From contig NZ_RWIR01000092.1 of NCBI RefSeq assembly GCF_009764265.1, positions 310,001-374,000 on the forward strand: DNA of 64,000 nt. Reading direction: 5' to 3'. This document shows, one piece after another, positions 31,036 to 39,973 of the stretch. Position 1 is the stretch's first letter. Each line of letters begins with the position of its first letter. Origin of the DNA: Pseudomonas sp. PB101. GTDB taxonomy: Bacteria; Pseudomonadota; Gammaproteobacteria; Pseudomonadales; Pseudomonadaceae. The notes beneath the pieces are model-generated. The model had not been told where the DNA came from and ran no database searches. It saw only the letters and a program-made list of their open reading frames with translations. Position numbers and translations under genes: made by a program.

Positions 31036-31731
31036 ATGATTATCGACCTCTACGGATTCGGCCCGGCGCTCGCCGCCGGCGCGCTGATGACTGTGAAACT
31101 GGCACTCTCGGCCCTGTGCCTGGGGCTGGTGCTCGGTCTGCTCGGCGCCTTGGCCAAGACTTCCCCGTACAAGCCGCTGCAATGGCTTGGCGGCACCTAT
31201 TCGACCCTGGTTCGTGGCATCCCTGAATTGCTCTGGGTGCTGTTGATCTACTTCGGTACGGTCAACCTGATGCGTGCCCTGGGCGAGTTTTTCGGCAACC
31301 CCGACCTCGAGCTCAATGCCTTCGCCGCCGGCGTGATTGCGCTGGGCCTGTGCTTCGGCGCCTACGCCACGGAAGTGTTTCGCGGTGCGATCCTCGCCAT
31401 TCCCAAAGGCCATCGTGAAGCCGGCGTGGCCCTGGGCATGTCGAAATGGCGCATCTTCACCAAATTGATCATGCCGCAGATGTGGCGTATCGCCCTGCCG
31501 GGTCTGGGCAACCTGTTCATGATCCTGATGAAAGACACCGCGCTGGTGTCGGTGATCGGCCTGGAAGAAATCATGCGACACGCGCAAATCGGCGTGACCG
31601 TCTCCAAACAGCCGTTCACCTTCTATATGGTCGCCGCATTCATGTACCTGGGCCTGACAGTACTGGCGATGACCGGCATGTACTTCCTGGAAAAACGCGC
31701 CGCCCGCGGCTTCGCGAGGAGCACCCAATGA
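31036..31731 (+). CDS. Amino acid ABC transporter permease (HisQ type)
   Basis: The 231-residue membrane protein has five hydrophobic segments and the cytoplasmic EAA loop (GAILAIPKGHREAGVALGMS) that contacts the ATPase. It begins MIIDLYGFGPALAAGALMTV, as in HisQ/ArtQ-type subunits. Its stop overlaps the start of the second permease by four bases, indicating a heterodimeric channel. It sits 78 bases after the binding protein. Confidence 0.93.
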   Translation: MIIDLYGFGPALAAGALMTVKLALSALCLGLVLGLLGALAKTSPYKPLQWLGGTYSTLVRGIPELLWVLLIYFGTVNLMRALGEFFGNPDLELNAFAAGVIALGLCFGAYATEVFRGAILAIPKGHREAGVALGMSKWRIFTKLIMPQMWRIALPGLGNLFMILMKDTALVSVIGLEEIMRHAQIGVTVSKQPFTFYMVAAFMYLGLTVLAMTGMYFLEKRAARGFARSTQ

Positions 31732-32417
31732 ACTGGGAAGTCATCATCAAGTGGCTGCCGAAACTGGCCCAGGGCGCGACCCTGACCCTGGAGCTGGTGG
31801 CCATCGCCGTGATCGCCGGTTTGCTGCTGGCCATTCCGCTGGGCATCGCCCGTTCGTCGCGCCTGTGGTGGGTGCGGGCATTTCCCTACGGCTACATCTT
31901 CTTTTTCCGTGGCACGCCGTTGCTGGTTCAACTGTTCCTGGTCTACTACGGCCTGGCTCAGTTCGACGCGATCCGTAACAGCTCGATGTGGCCGTACCTG
32001 CGCGATCCGTTCTGGTGCGCCACGGCGACCATGACCCTGCACACGGCGGCCTACATCGCGGAGATCCTGCGCGGCGCCATTCAGGCGATTCCACCGGGCG
32101 AGATTGAAGCGGCACGGGCGCTGGGCATGTCCAAACCCAAGGCGCTGTTTTTCATCATGCTGCCGCGCGCCGCGCGCATCGGCCTGCCGGCCTACAGCAA
32201 CGAAGTGATCCTGATGCTCAAGGCCAGTGCCCTGGCCAGCACCGTGACCTTGCTGGAACTGACCGGCATGGCCCGCACCATCATTGCCCGGACCTACCTG
32301 CCGGTGGAGATCTTCTTCGCCGCGGGCATGTTCTACCTGGTGATGGCCTACGTGCTGGTACGCGGCTTCAAGCTGCTGGAGCGCTGGTTGCGCGTCGATG
32401 CCTGCCAAGGGCGTTGA
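31728..32417 (+). CDS. Amino acid ABC transporter permease (HisM type)
   Basis: The 229-residue partner permease has five membrane segments and the EAA loop GAIQAIPPGEIEAARALGMS. It starts MNWEVIIKWLPKLAQGATLT, as in HisM/AotM subunits. It pairs with the preceding permease. The end of the gene overlaps the next ORF by 20 bases, which couples a methyltransferase to the transporter operon. Confidence 0.93.
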   Translation: MNWEVIIKWLPKLAQGATLTLELVAIAVIAGLLLAIPLGIARSSRLWWVRAFPYGYIFFFRGTPLLVQLFLVYYGLAQFDAIRNSSMWPYLRDPFWCATATMTLHTAAYIAEILRGAIQAIPPGEIEAARALGMSKPKALFFIMLPRAARIGLPAYSNEVILMLKASALASTVTLLELTGMARTIIARTYLPVEIFFAAGMFYLVMAYVLVRGFKLLERWLRVDACQGR

Positions 32418-33627
32418 ACCCTGCGTGCTGACGGGCGAGGCCCTGCTCGCCCGTTTCACCGCGCTGGATGCTTTTCTCACAGAGCATCAGGCGTTGTGGA
32501 AACCTCGGCCGTTCACTCACCTACAGCTTCCCTGGGAAGCGTCCTGCCCGGAGCTGGCCGCATGGCTACGTGGGCGAACGCTGGACGATGCGGAAAACGC
32601 TCACAACCAGCCTGCCCTTCTGAACGCACCGCAGCCTTTTGCTGCCTTGGCCACGACGTCCGTGGCCTTGAGTGCCGTGGATGAATTGCCTGCACATACA
32701 CTCGAAGCGGCCAGCCATCGATTGAACGTCGATGTACCGGGGCGTAAATGGCAGCAGATCGAAGCGTTCGCCAGTCGACTGCAGTTTTCCGAGACACCCC
32801 GGCATTGGCTGGACTGGTGCTCGGGCAAGGGCCATCTGGGGCGCCGCCTGCTGCAACCGGGCCAACAACTGACTTGCCTGGAATACGACCCGGCGCTGGT
32901 CACCAGCGGCCAGGCACTCAGCCAGCGTCATCACCTGCATGCGCTGCATATCGAACAGGATGTGCTCGCGGCAGACGCAGCCTCTCTACTAAGTGCGCAT
33001 CACACGCCTGTCGCGCTTCACGCCTGCGGTGATTTGCATGTACGGCTGATTCAACTCGCCAGCGCCACTGGCTGCAAACAACTCGCCATTGCGCCGTGCT
33101 GCTACAACCGGATCAGTCTTGCCCAATACTCACCGATTTCCTCCGCCGCCCAAGGCTCCGGCTTGCAGCTATCCCTCGACGACCTTGCACTGCCGATGAG
33201 TGAAACGGTCACCGCCGGCGCCCGTGTGCGCCGCCAGCGCGACACCTCCATGGCCCGGCGCCTGGGCTTCGACTTGCTGCAACGGCAACTGCGCGGCCTG
33301 GACGAGTACCTGCCAACCCCATCCCTGCCCAGCGCCTGGCTGGACAAACCTTTCGCCGAGTACTGCCATCATCTGGCCGCACTCAAAGAGTTATCCACAA
33401 TCGGCGCGCAAGATTGGCCAGGCCTCGAAGCTGCCGGATGGCAGAGACTGGCCGAGGTGCGCAACCTTGAGCTGTTGCGTGGACTTTTCCGACGTCCGCT
33501 GGAGCTTTGGCTGGTCCTTGATCGGGCACTTTTCCTCACCGAACAGGGCTACAGAGTCCGCGTCGGCACTTTCTGCGAAACGCCGCTCACACCGCGTAAT
33601 TTCCTGCTCCTGGCCGAAAGCGCTTAA
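32398..33627 (+). CDS. SAM-dependent methyltransferase
   Basis: The 409-residue protein has a Rossmann-type methyltransferase core in the middle: HWLDWCSGKGHLGRRLL (motif I), CLEYDPAL (acidic motif II end) and VALHACGDLHVRLIQLA. Downstream is a conserved IAPCCYN, which resembles the methyltransferase 32-type family (GSTCD-like). The substrate is unknown. It has no signal or membrane segments. The start overlaps the HisM-type gene by 20 bases, so it is in the same transcript although not functionally linked in any obvious way. Confidence 0.85.
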   Translation: MPAKGVEPCVLTGEALLARFTALDAFLTEHQALWKPRPFTHLQLPWEASCPELAAWLRGRTLDDAENAHNQPALLNAPQPFAALATTSVALSAVDELPAHTLEAASHRLNVDVPGRKWQQIEAFASRLQFSETPRHWLDWCSGKGHLGRRLLQPGQQLTCLEYDPALVTSGQALSQRHHLHALHIEQDVLAADAASLLSAHHTPVALHACGDLHVRLIQLASATGCKQLAIAPCCYNRISLAQYSPISSAAQGSGLQLSLDDLALPMSETVTAGARVRRQRDTSMARRLGFDLLQRQLRGLDEYLPTPSLPSAWLDKPFAEYCHHLAALKELSTIGAQDWPGLEAAGWQRLAEVRNLELLRGLFRRPLELWLVLDRALFLTEQGYRVRVGTFCETPLTPRNFLLLAESA

Positions 33628-33970
33628 ACACGACTGGCCTGTGGATAACTCTGTTGATGGAAATATCGTGGATCCAATATTCATGCCAGTTTCAGGGCTA
33701 AATCCACACTGTTCATTTTTTGTACACCTGCATAAAAAATCGAAAAAACAGCCATTTGCGAACAAATGAGAACAGATCCACAATTTCGGCCTAAACCAGG
33801 TGCGCGGCCAGTTGCATTGTGCATAAGCATTTAATCAAAACGACATAAATGCCTAATCCGGGACCGCTGACGGGGGAAATTGCACCGCTGCACGTCTCTT
33901 GATATACACAAACGCCAGGGCGCCAGCAGCGCGGCCACCAACAAGAACATTCTTCCGACAGGATGCGCCA
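33628..33970. other. Intergenic stretch without a recognised gene
   Basis: This region is relatively AT-rich (for example around 33,650-33,780). It contains no convincing ORF on either strand, although several short frames overlap neighbouring genes. It probably holds the promoter of the following FkbM gene. Confidence 0.4.
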
Positions 33971-34795
33971 GTGACGTTCATTTCCTACGCACAGAACTTC
34001 GAAGACATACGCCTGTGGCGCGCCCTCAAAACCGTCGAGAATGGCTTCTATATCGACGTCGGGGCGAACCACCCCACGCATGACTCGGTCACCAAGGCGT
34101 TCTACGACAACGGCTGGACCGGCATCAACGTCGAACCGGTGCCCAGCTACTACGAAGCCCTTTGCCAGCAACGCCCCAAGGACACCAACCTGCAATGCGC
34201 GGCCGGGGAAAACGCTGACGAGCTGACCTTCTACGGCATCGCCGACACCGGCCTCTCGACCCTCGACCCGGCCATGGCGAAAATGCACAAGGATGCCGGC
34301 ATGGACGTGCGCAGCCAGACGATCAAGTCCCGCACCCTGAGCTCGATCTGCGAGGAACACGCCCGGGACCGCGCCATCCACTTCCTGAAAATCGACGTCG
34401 AAGGCCACGAAGAAACCGTCCTGCGCGGCATGGACTTCAGCCAATGGCGGCCATGGGTAATCCTCATCGAAACCCCCTGGGCCCGCGACCAGGCCTGGGA
34501 AACCCTCGTCACCGACGCCGGCTACCACTCGATCCTGTTCGACGGCATCAACACCTACTACCTCGCCGAAGAACACCTGAACCTCAAACCCGCCTTCGAC
34601 ATCCCGCCGTGCAACCTGGACGAGTTCCAGTTCTGCAAAGGCCACAACTTCAGCCACCCTGTCAGCGACGCCGAACACCAACTCGCCGCCGCCCTGCAAC
34701 GCGCCGAACAGGCCGAAGCACAGCTGCGCGCAATGCAAAACAGCCGAACCTGGCAAGCCATTCAGAAACTCAAGAAAACCCTGCTGCGCGCCTGA
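33971..34795 (+). CDS. FkbM-family methyltransferase
   Basis: I start this 274-residue protein at GTG 33971 (VTFISYAQNFEDIRLWRALK), a common opening in this family, rather than at an upstream ATG. Motif I is FYIDVGANHPTHDSVT, followed by GINVEPVPSYYEAL and the late FLKIDVEGHEETVLRGMDF with the conserved KIDVEG. FkbM enzymes methylate hydroxyls on sugars or polyketides. The C-terminal 60 residues are a helical, Gln/Ala-rich extension often seen when the gene belongs to a glycan locus. It lies just before tRNA-Thr. Confidence 0.88.
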   Translation: MTFISYAQNFEDIRLWRALKTVENGFYIDVGANHPTHDSVTKAFYDNGWTGINVEPVPSYYEALCQQRPKDTNLQCAAGENADELTFYGIADTGLSTLDPAMAKMHKDAGMDVRSQTIKSRTLSSICEEHARDRAIHFLKIDVEGHEETVLRGMDFSQWRPWVILIETPWARDQAWETLVTDAGYHSILFDGINTYYLAEEHLNLKPAFDIPPCNLDEFQFCKGHNFSHPVSDAEHQLAAALQRAEQAEAQLRAMQNSRTWQAIQKLKKTLLRA

Positions 34796-34831
34796 CCTGA
34801 AGCTCGCGCAAAAATAGTCAGAATTCAGGGG

Positions 34832-34859
34832 TTTACAGAACCTATCCAATCGCTATAAT
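34832..34859 (+). promoter_or_regulatory. Promoter of tRNA-Thr
   Basis: TTTACA (34832-34837) and TATAAT (34854-34859) are separated by 16 bp and end 14 bases before the tRNA. A near-consensus -10 box makes this convincing. Confidence 0.75.
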
Positions 34860-34873
34860 CGTCGCCCTGACAC

Positions 34874-34949
<76 letters not shown>

Positions 34950-34992
34950 TACAAGGTTCCAGAGAAGGCTTTCAAAATCTCTGAAACCCCCG

Positions 34993-35023
34993 AAAAACCC
35001 GCCTTCTGGCGGGTTTTTTCGTT
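34993..35023 (+). terminator. Terminator after tRNA-Thr
   Basis: AAAACCCGCC pairs with GGCGGGTTTT around TTCT, followed by TT. It is a strong intrinsic terminator for the tRNA transcript. Confidence 0.88.
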
Positions 35024-35121
35024 TTGGCGTTCCGTAGGATTACGCCAAAGTCTTATGGATACCAGCCGTTTTAAGGATAAAGATAGGGGTAAGGTCATTC
35101 GATATAGGGAAGAGTACCCTT

Positions 35122-35223
35122 ATGTCGCGCACCACTGCCCCACTCTCCGATTCGGCTTGCCGTTCAGCCAAGCCCACCGACCGCGCCTACAAGTTTTTCG
35201 ACGGCGACGGCAGGTACTGCTGA
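35122..35223 (+). pseudogene. P4-type integrase, N-terminal remnant
   Basis: From ATG 35122 the frame reads MSRTTAPLSDSACRSAKPTD, then RAYKFFDGDG, ending at TGA after 33 codons. This is the opening of P4-type tyrosine integrases (the tRNA-Phe integrase here has the related TAKPKDKLYRLTDANG). The remaining 370 or so residues are gone. Its place 170 bp past tRNA-Thr and its direction are those of an intact tRNA-island integrase. Confidence 0.7.
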
Positions 35224-35245
35224 CGGAGGGCATCTGGACTGCGCT

Positions 35246-36023
35246 TTACCAAATTAGCTCCTCAGCCAGTATTTCGAGCCTTTCTCGAAACCCTGCATCA
35301 AGCCTGTCCAAAGCATCGATCAGCGGCGCGTCAATATGATTGCTCAATAAACAGCCATCATCATTTCGCTGCATATCCAGCTCGACCTTATGTTCGGAGC
35401 TAACCCCGTTATGTTCGGAGCTGCCGGCGTAATGTTCGGAGCTCTGTAGCGGACCTGCGAACACTTGCCCCGGCGTAGGCAGTTGCTCACCCGGCAGGTG
35501 ATAAATCATGCCTCGTGAGCGCCCGTCGGGCACAAGGAATCCCAGAACCACCACGCTCGCCAAGGCCCATAAGAAGAAACATTTGGTGCATTAGCCTGTT
35601 CCGGCAATCGCTGGTACCCCCTTGCAACACCTGCTCAAGGGGTAACCGTAAGCCGCCAGGATTGCGAAAACCAAACAAGTCAGGACGCTTCACGACTAAC
35701 ACAGAAACCCGCCCGGTATAGTCGGCATGGACCAAGGTATTAACCAAAACCTCGCGCAGAGCTTCATGTACCGGCGTGTCATCCTGGCGCTGATCACCTT
35801 TGAGAGCGAACGGTACCTCTAAGTCCTCAACCAACTTGCGATAAACCCGCCGGTAGAAATCAAACAGAATTCCTGACCAGGTTCCATCAGGGACGAGCCT
35901 ATCCACCCAACGTAGTTTTGTTTTTTCGTACGGCCGCTCCTGATAGTCCACAAAGTAATGCAGTAGGTGAAGGCTTCGATCATCCGCTGTTGGACACGTT
36001 GGTGCTGCCAATGCCCATCTCAT
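35246..36023 (-). pseudogene. Schlafen/AlbA-type ATP-binding protein, truncated and frameshifted
   Basis: Reading leftward, the first frame contains DGTWSGILFDFYRRVYRKLV, HEALREVLVNTLVHADYTGR (the ATPase-like E..VNAL.H.DY motif), LFGFRNPGGLRLPLEQVLQG and LLMGLGERGGSGIP. These are the C-terminal half of AlbA_2/HATPase_c_4 proteins. Near 35,490-35,560 the reading moves to another frame that carries repeated SSEH motifs to 35,246. The N-terminal AlbA_2 part is missing, since the similarity stops near 35,975 where an unrelated remnant begins. Confidence 0.7.
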
Positions 36024-36213
36024 TGAAGGGTATCCTTCAGCAATATGCGGGACGATTGCATCGATCGCATGCCGAAAAGGTCGACATGAGGGTGATCGAC
36101 TTCGTTGACAGGGTAATGTCGCGCTGATGAGGATGTGGGATAAGCGCCAGGCGGGTTACAAAGCGATGGGCTACCGCATGGCTGATTCCATGGCCAGCAT
36201 GGACTTACTCTAA
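35963..36213 (+). pseudogene. DEAD/DEAH-box helicase, C-terminal remnant
   Basis: From about 35,963 the frame reads VGEGFDHPLLDTLVLPMPIS then LQQYAGRLHRSHAEK and VIDFVD, which match helicase motifs V and VI (the Q..GR..R core). After a break at 36,125 the next frame continues MWDKRQAGYKAMGYRMA, a usual family ending. Everything before motif V is missing. The left break coincides with the start of the opposite-strand Schlafen-like remnant. Confidence 0.65.
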
Positions 36214-36533
36214 CTCTAACGTGGTTGACAGATTCACCCCGCTTCTAACTCACCGACTACCCGGGGCAATGAGCCTGCTGCCGCAGATCCAAAGCGGCCT
36301 AGCGCCGCAGCCTATAGGCCTCAATCAACGCTTTGTAATCCATACGGGTGAGAGCCGACATGAACCTCATTGAAATTTTGGTCACCGCCAAAACAATGTA
36401 AAACTATGGCGGAACTGATGAGTTCTGGAAGGCGGTGGAGCAAGGCTTTCTGCGTACCCGCTAATTTATGCACGGACATGAGTCACCAGTGGCATCCTAG
36501 TTTGCATCGAGCCTGAGGGCGTAGCAGCAATCA
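36214..36533. other. Non-coding stretch with possible gene debris
   Basis: No complete gene is visible. A short frame ending at 36,464 reads NYGGTDEFWKAVEQGFLRTR and could be the tail of a lost gene. The composition suggests decayed DNA between the helicase remnant and the glycan genes. Confidence 0.4.
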
Positions 36534-37112
36534 ATGAAAAAGAAAATTCTGATTTATGGGTCGACAGAGTTTGGGGCGGTTGTGCGTGAGTTGGTACGGC
36601 ACAGCGGTGCGGATTTCGGTGGGTTCGTCGATGACTGGCATGCCGGAGCGGATATTATTGGAACGCTGGCAGACGTTATCCAAAAATGCCGGCCTGAAGA
36701 GTATGACTTTGCCCTTGCCATCGGTTACAAGCACCTTGAAGCGAGACAGCGCAAATACCATGAGTTGTTGGCTCATGGCTACAGCCTGCCGCCTCTCATT
36801 CACCCTCAAGCTTATGTGAGCGATAGTACAACCATTGGCGATGGTGCAATGATCATGGCACGCGCTGTTCTCGACATCAGGACGCATGTAGGGGACCTGG
36901 CTGTCGTATGGCCCGGGGCTGTGATCAATCATGACTCCGTTGTAGACGGAAACACATTTATTTCTCCGAACGCCATCCTCTGCGGGCATTCCCGTATCGG
37001 AGTAGATACCTTCATCGGAGCTGGTGCCGTTGTGGTCGACCATACAACAGTGCCGAGGGGCTCCTTCATTAAGGCGGGATCGGTATTCGTCCTGAAGACG
37101 ACCAGTAGCTAA
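36534..37112 (+). CDS. NeuD-like hexapeptide-repeat sugar acyltransferase
   Basis: The 192-residue protein has an N-terminal nucleotide-sugar-binding-like domain (MKKKILIYGSTEFGAVVREL) and a C-terminal left-handed beta-helix with hexapeptide repeats (SDSTTIGDGAMIMARAVLDI, VVDGNTFISPNAILCGHSRI, GVDTFIGAGAVVVDHTTVPR). This is the NeuD/PglD plan, in which an acetyl or other acyl group is put on an amino sugar. The 4-amino sugar made by the neighbouring aminotransferase is the obvious candidate substrate. The gene faces the operon to its right, and the length is typical. Confidence 0.85.
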   Translation: MKKKILIYGSTEFGAVVRELVRHSGADFGGFVDDWHAGADIIGTLADVIQKCRPEEYDFALAIGYKHLEARQRKYHELLAHGYSLPPLIHPQAYVSDSTTIGDGAMIMARAVLDIRTHVGDLAVVWPGAVINHDSVVDGNTFISPNAILCGHSRIGVDTFIGAGAVVVDHTTVPRGSFIKAGSVFVLKTTSS

Positions 37113-37239
37113 ATGTCTGGCGCACGTGCTGGTGTCATTGTTCACACTGATCTATCTGATAACACCGAATCTTCTGCGCAATGCCGACTAAACAAACGCC
37201 AGTATTCCTGGTCAGCCGCTGTCGATACTGGTACTTGAG

Positions 37240-37551
37240 GTGCAGGCACACTTAGATTCGATTCGGGAGCTAGGTCAGTCTTGTCACATTCCGGCGGATC
37301 TAGCTGAGCATGTGGTAGTGGATCACATGACTTACTTTGCCTACCTGAAAGATCGCAGCCCTATTCACGTTTTGTACATTTCGGAGTTCGGCTACGACGG
37401 GGACCTGCTCAACGGTAAGTTATTGCCGTTTCTCAAAGAAAGAAACAGTCCAGGTCTGATTACCCGCTGTGAAAGGGAACCCAATGAGTTTCGAGATGCC
37501 CAGCGGCATAATGACCGTGGTTACTGCTGCGTTGGTTTTGGTACCAAGTAG
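37240..37551 (+). CDS. Possible gene fragment, unknown
   Basis: An open frame of about 103 codons starts at GTG 37240 (VQAHLDSIRELGQSCHIPADL...) and has the amino acid make-up of a real protein, but it lacks a good ribosome site. The frame is open a little further upstream to 37192. It might be the C-terminal part of a lost gene of the glycan cluster. I recognise no family. The rest of 37113-37602 shows nothing else. Confidence 0.35.
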   Translation: MQAHLDSIRELGQSCHIPADLAEHVVVDHMTYFAYLKDRSPIHVLYISEFGYDGDLLNGKLLPFLKERNSPGLITRCEREPNEFRDAQRHNDRGYCCVGFGTK

Positions 37552-37602
37552 GGCCCCCGCCCCTACAGCGCAGGTACGCGTAGTGAGCGGGTTACTTAAG
37601 GG

Positions 37603-38742
37603 TTAGCCAAGTACTGCAACTAGCACAGCGATAACGCGATCTTGCTGTTCCTGCGTCAACCCGACCCACAGTGGCAATCGGATAAGCCGTTCCGATTGCC
37701 GGTCGGTCACGGCCATTGAGCCATGAACCCTTCCATAGCGTTGGCCGGCTGGCGACGAATGTAGTGGCACGTAGTGAAACACTGAGTGAATGCCCGCACT
37801 TTTCAGTGCATCGAGTACCACCTGGCGATCAATCTGCGAGTCCAGAAGTATGTAGTACATGTGTGCGTTGTGGCTGCAGTAGGCGGGTATGATCGGCCGT
37901 CTAAGCAAACCCTTTTTCTCCAGAGAAGCCAGAGCATCATGGTAGTGTTGCCAGCAGACCTGCCGCTGCTCGGTGATGCCTGTTGCTTCCTCCAGTTGCG
38001 CCCATAGGAATGCCGCGATCAACTCCCCAGGCAGAAATGACGAGCCAACTTCTTGCCAGGTGTACTTGTCTACTTCACCGCGGAAGAAGCTGCTGCGGTC
38101 CGTACCTTTTTCGCGAATGATTTCAGCACGTCGTACCAGCGCCGGATCGTTGACCAGTAGCGCGCCCCCTTCGCCGGATATGACGTTCTTTGTTTCATGG
38201 AAGCTCAATGCACCAAGGCTGCCCAGACTTCCCAGTGGGCGACCCTTGTAGCTCGCCATGATGCCTTGCGCGGCATCTTCGACAACGTGCAGATTGTGTC
38301 GCTTTGCAATCGTCAGAATGCTGTCCATCTCGCAGGCCACGCCCGCATAGTGCACGGGAACAATCGCTCGGGTGCGCGAGGTGATGGCTGCCTCGATCAA
38401 GCGCTCGTCGAGGTTAAGCGTGTCTTCGCGAATATCCACAAACACCGGTACACCGCCACGCAGCACGAAAGCGTTGGCGGTAGAGACAAACGTATAGGAC
38501 GGCATGATGATTTCATCGCCGGGCTGAATTTCCAGCAGCAAGGCAGCCATCTCCAGCGCTGCGGTGCAAGAATGAGTCAGCAAGGCCTTGTTACAACCAC
38601 TGGCGTTTTCGAGCCACTGGTGACAGCGCTTGGTGAAAGGCCCGTCGCCCGCCAGCATGTTGCCGAACTTGGCTTCGGCAATGTAATACAGTTCCTTGCC
38701 GGTCATGTGAGGACGATTAAACTGAATTTTTTCGCTGGTCAT
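37603..38742 (-). CDS. wecE: dTDP-4-amino-4,6-dideoxygalactose transaminase-like (WecE/RffA)
   Basis: The 379-residue DegT/DnrJ/EryC1-family enzyme opens with IQFNRPHMTGKELYYIAEA, the WecE signature. The PLP lysine is Lys185 in SFHETKNVISGEGG, and Asp156 in VVEDAAQG contacts the cofactor ring. WecE transfers an amino group from glutamate to dTDP-4-keto-6-deoxyglucose, giving a 4-amino sugar. It is the last gene of a six-gene operon and probably supplies the sugar that the acyltransferase and glycosyltransferase here modify and transfer. Confidence 0.92.
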   Translation of the reverse strand: MTSEKIQFNRPHMTGKELYYIAEAKFGNMLAGDGPFTKRCHQWLENASGCNKALLTHSCTAALEMAALLLEIQPGDEIIMPSYTFVSTANAFVLRGGVPVFVDIREDTLNLDERLIEAAITSRTRAIVPVHYAGVACEMDSILTIAKRHNLHVVEDAAQGIMASYKGRPLGSLGSLGALSFHETKNVISGEGGALLVNDPALVRRAEIIREKGTDRSSFFRGEVDKYTWQEVGSSFLPGELIAAFLWAQLEEATGITEQRQVCWQHYHDALASLEKKGLLRRPIIPAYCSHNAHMYYILLDSQIDRQVVLDALKSAGIHSVFHYVPLHSSPAGQRYGRVHGSMAVTDRQSERLIRLPLWVGLTQEQQDRVIAVLVAVLG

Positions 38743-38762
38743 TGCAGTATTCCGTCGGGCGA

Positions 38763-39512
38763 TTAGGGCTTGGTGGCAATCAGCAACAGAGAGCCGCCGA
38801 TAGGGAAGCGAACACCCGTCTTCAGCAGCAGGAGTTCGAATTGCATCACCGTTTGAAGGGTGTAGTTTAGCCAGCGTGGAATATTGAATTCGGTCATGGG
38901 GTCATGCTGTTTACTTGTGCGTTTTCGTGATAACCACATCAAGGGGACCAGCAGGCTAACAAACGAACTGGCATAGCTCACTTGCAGGCCGGCTTGCTGA
39001 ACTTTGGCTACCAGTTCGGCTCGGCTATAACGACGTACATGACAGGCATACTCGTCGACTTGCGACCAAAGCCAGCGATGTTGTGGAACGGTCAGCACCA
39101 GCGATCCGCCAGGGCGGATCGCTCTGGCAAGATTACGCAGTACCGTCTCGTCCTGTTCTATATGTTCAATGACGTCGAATGCGCCAACTACATCATATCG
39201 ATCAACTTCGTCCAACAGGGTTGCGTCCAGCTGTCTCAGTTGGGCAGTAGGAACCCGTTTACGGGCGTGCTCCAGTCCTTCTTCAAAGTATTCGGAGCCG
39301 TACAACTCAATCTTCGGCCAAGTACGGCTGATACCTTCGAGCACATATCCAGTGCCACACCCGATCTCTAGCAGACTATTGAAGGGCTTCACCTTTTTGG
39401 TCAAGGCCCAGAGCACTACCCTGTTACGCACCCTGAACCACCAGTGACCTGATTCCGCCTGCGCAAGTTGGCCATAGGACGATGACGGAAATGGCGAACG
39501 GTTAGGTGTCAT
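38763..39512 (-). CDS. Class I SAM-dependent methyltransferase of the glycan operon
   Basis: The 249-residue protein has motif I LLEIGCGTGYVLEGISRTWP, an acidic end of strand 2 (YGSEYFEEGLEHA), YDVVGAFDVIEHIEQDETVL and the late RPGGSLVLTVPQHRWLW. This matches Methyltransf_11/23-type enzymes that sit in lipid-linked glycan loci. Its start overlaps the GtrA gene by four bases. The acceptor may be a sugar or a lipid-linked intermediate. The C-terminus has a hydrophobic segment that may associate with the membrane. Confidence 0.88.
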   Translation of the reverse strand: MTPNRSPFPSSSYGQLAQAESGHWWFRVRNRVVLWALTKKVKPFNSLLEIGCGTGYVLEGISRTWPKIELYGSEYFEEGLEHARKRVPTAQLRQLDATLLDEVDRYDVVGAFDVIEHIEQDETVLRNLARAIRPGGSLVLTVPQHRWLWSQVDEYACHVRRYSRAELVAKVQQAGLQVSYASSFVSLLVPLMWLSRKRTSKQHDPMTEFNIPRWLNYTLQTVMQFELLLLKTGVRFPIGGSLLLIATKP

Positions 39513-39973
39513 TGAGATGCCTTGAAAACGAAAAATTTGAGGGCGACGAACAGATAGCTAGCGACTATAAAGATGGCCGCGGCCTGTACCCACTGGTGTG
39601 AATAACCGTAGTGATCTACGAACACGGCGAGCAGACAGAAATTGATGCCATAACCAATCGCATGAGCCAGGACGAACCGTATTCCTGAGCTCAGCGTCCC
39701 CCCCTTATAGGAAAAGGTCAGGCGGCGGTTTCCGACGAAACTGATGAGCGCACCGGCAATATAGAGTGCAGTCATGGTTAGCTTTGGGGTGCTCCCTAGC
39801 TCTGTCAGTAACAGGTAAAGGGCATAACCGCAGGCATTACTGAAAAAACCGACCAGCGCATACTTGATCAACTGCGCCACAGGTATCCGACTTTTCAGCC
39901 GAGCTGTCAGGCTATTCATTTTGTTCCTTTGTCCAGCAATCGCTGCACCGTTAGCATGAGCGTTTTTTTTCAT
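39509..39973 (-). CDS. GtrA-family membrane protein
   Basis: The 154-residue protein has four membrane segments after a 30-residue basic head. It carries the family pattern LIKYALVGFFSNACGYALYL, then FVGNRRLTFSY, with a C-terminal FVALKFFVF. GtrA proteins are thought to flip undecaprenyl-phosphate-linked glucose or other sugars for O-antigen or glycan modification. It is encoded next to a GtrB-like glycosyltransferase, the usual partner, with four-base overlaps on both sides. Confidence 0.9.
   Translation of the reverse strand: MKKNAHANGAAIAGQRNKMNSLTARLKSRIPVAQLIKYALVGFFSNACGYALYLLLTELGSTPKLTMTALYIAGALISFVGNRRLTFSYKGGTLSSGIRFVLAHAIGYGINFCLLAVFVDHYGYSHQWVQAAAIFIVASYLFVALKFFVFKASQ

Noticed and set aside
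30178-31728. 516-codon frame antisense to the ABC binding protein and permease genes
   Set aside because: It runs opposite to two clearly recognised genes and its composition (His, Gln and Arg-rich) is that of an antisense shadow.
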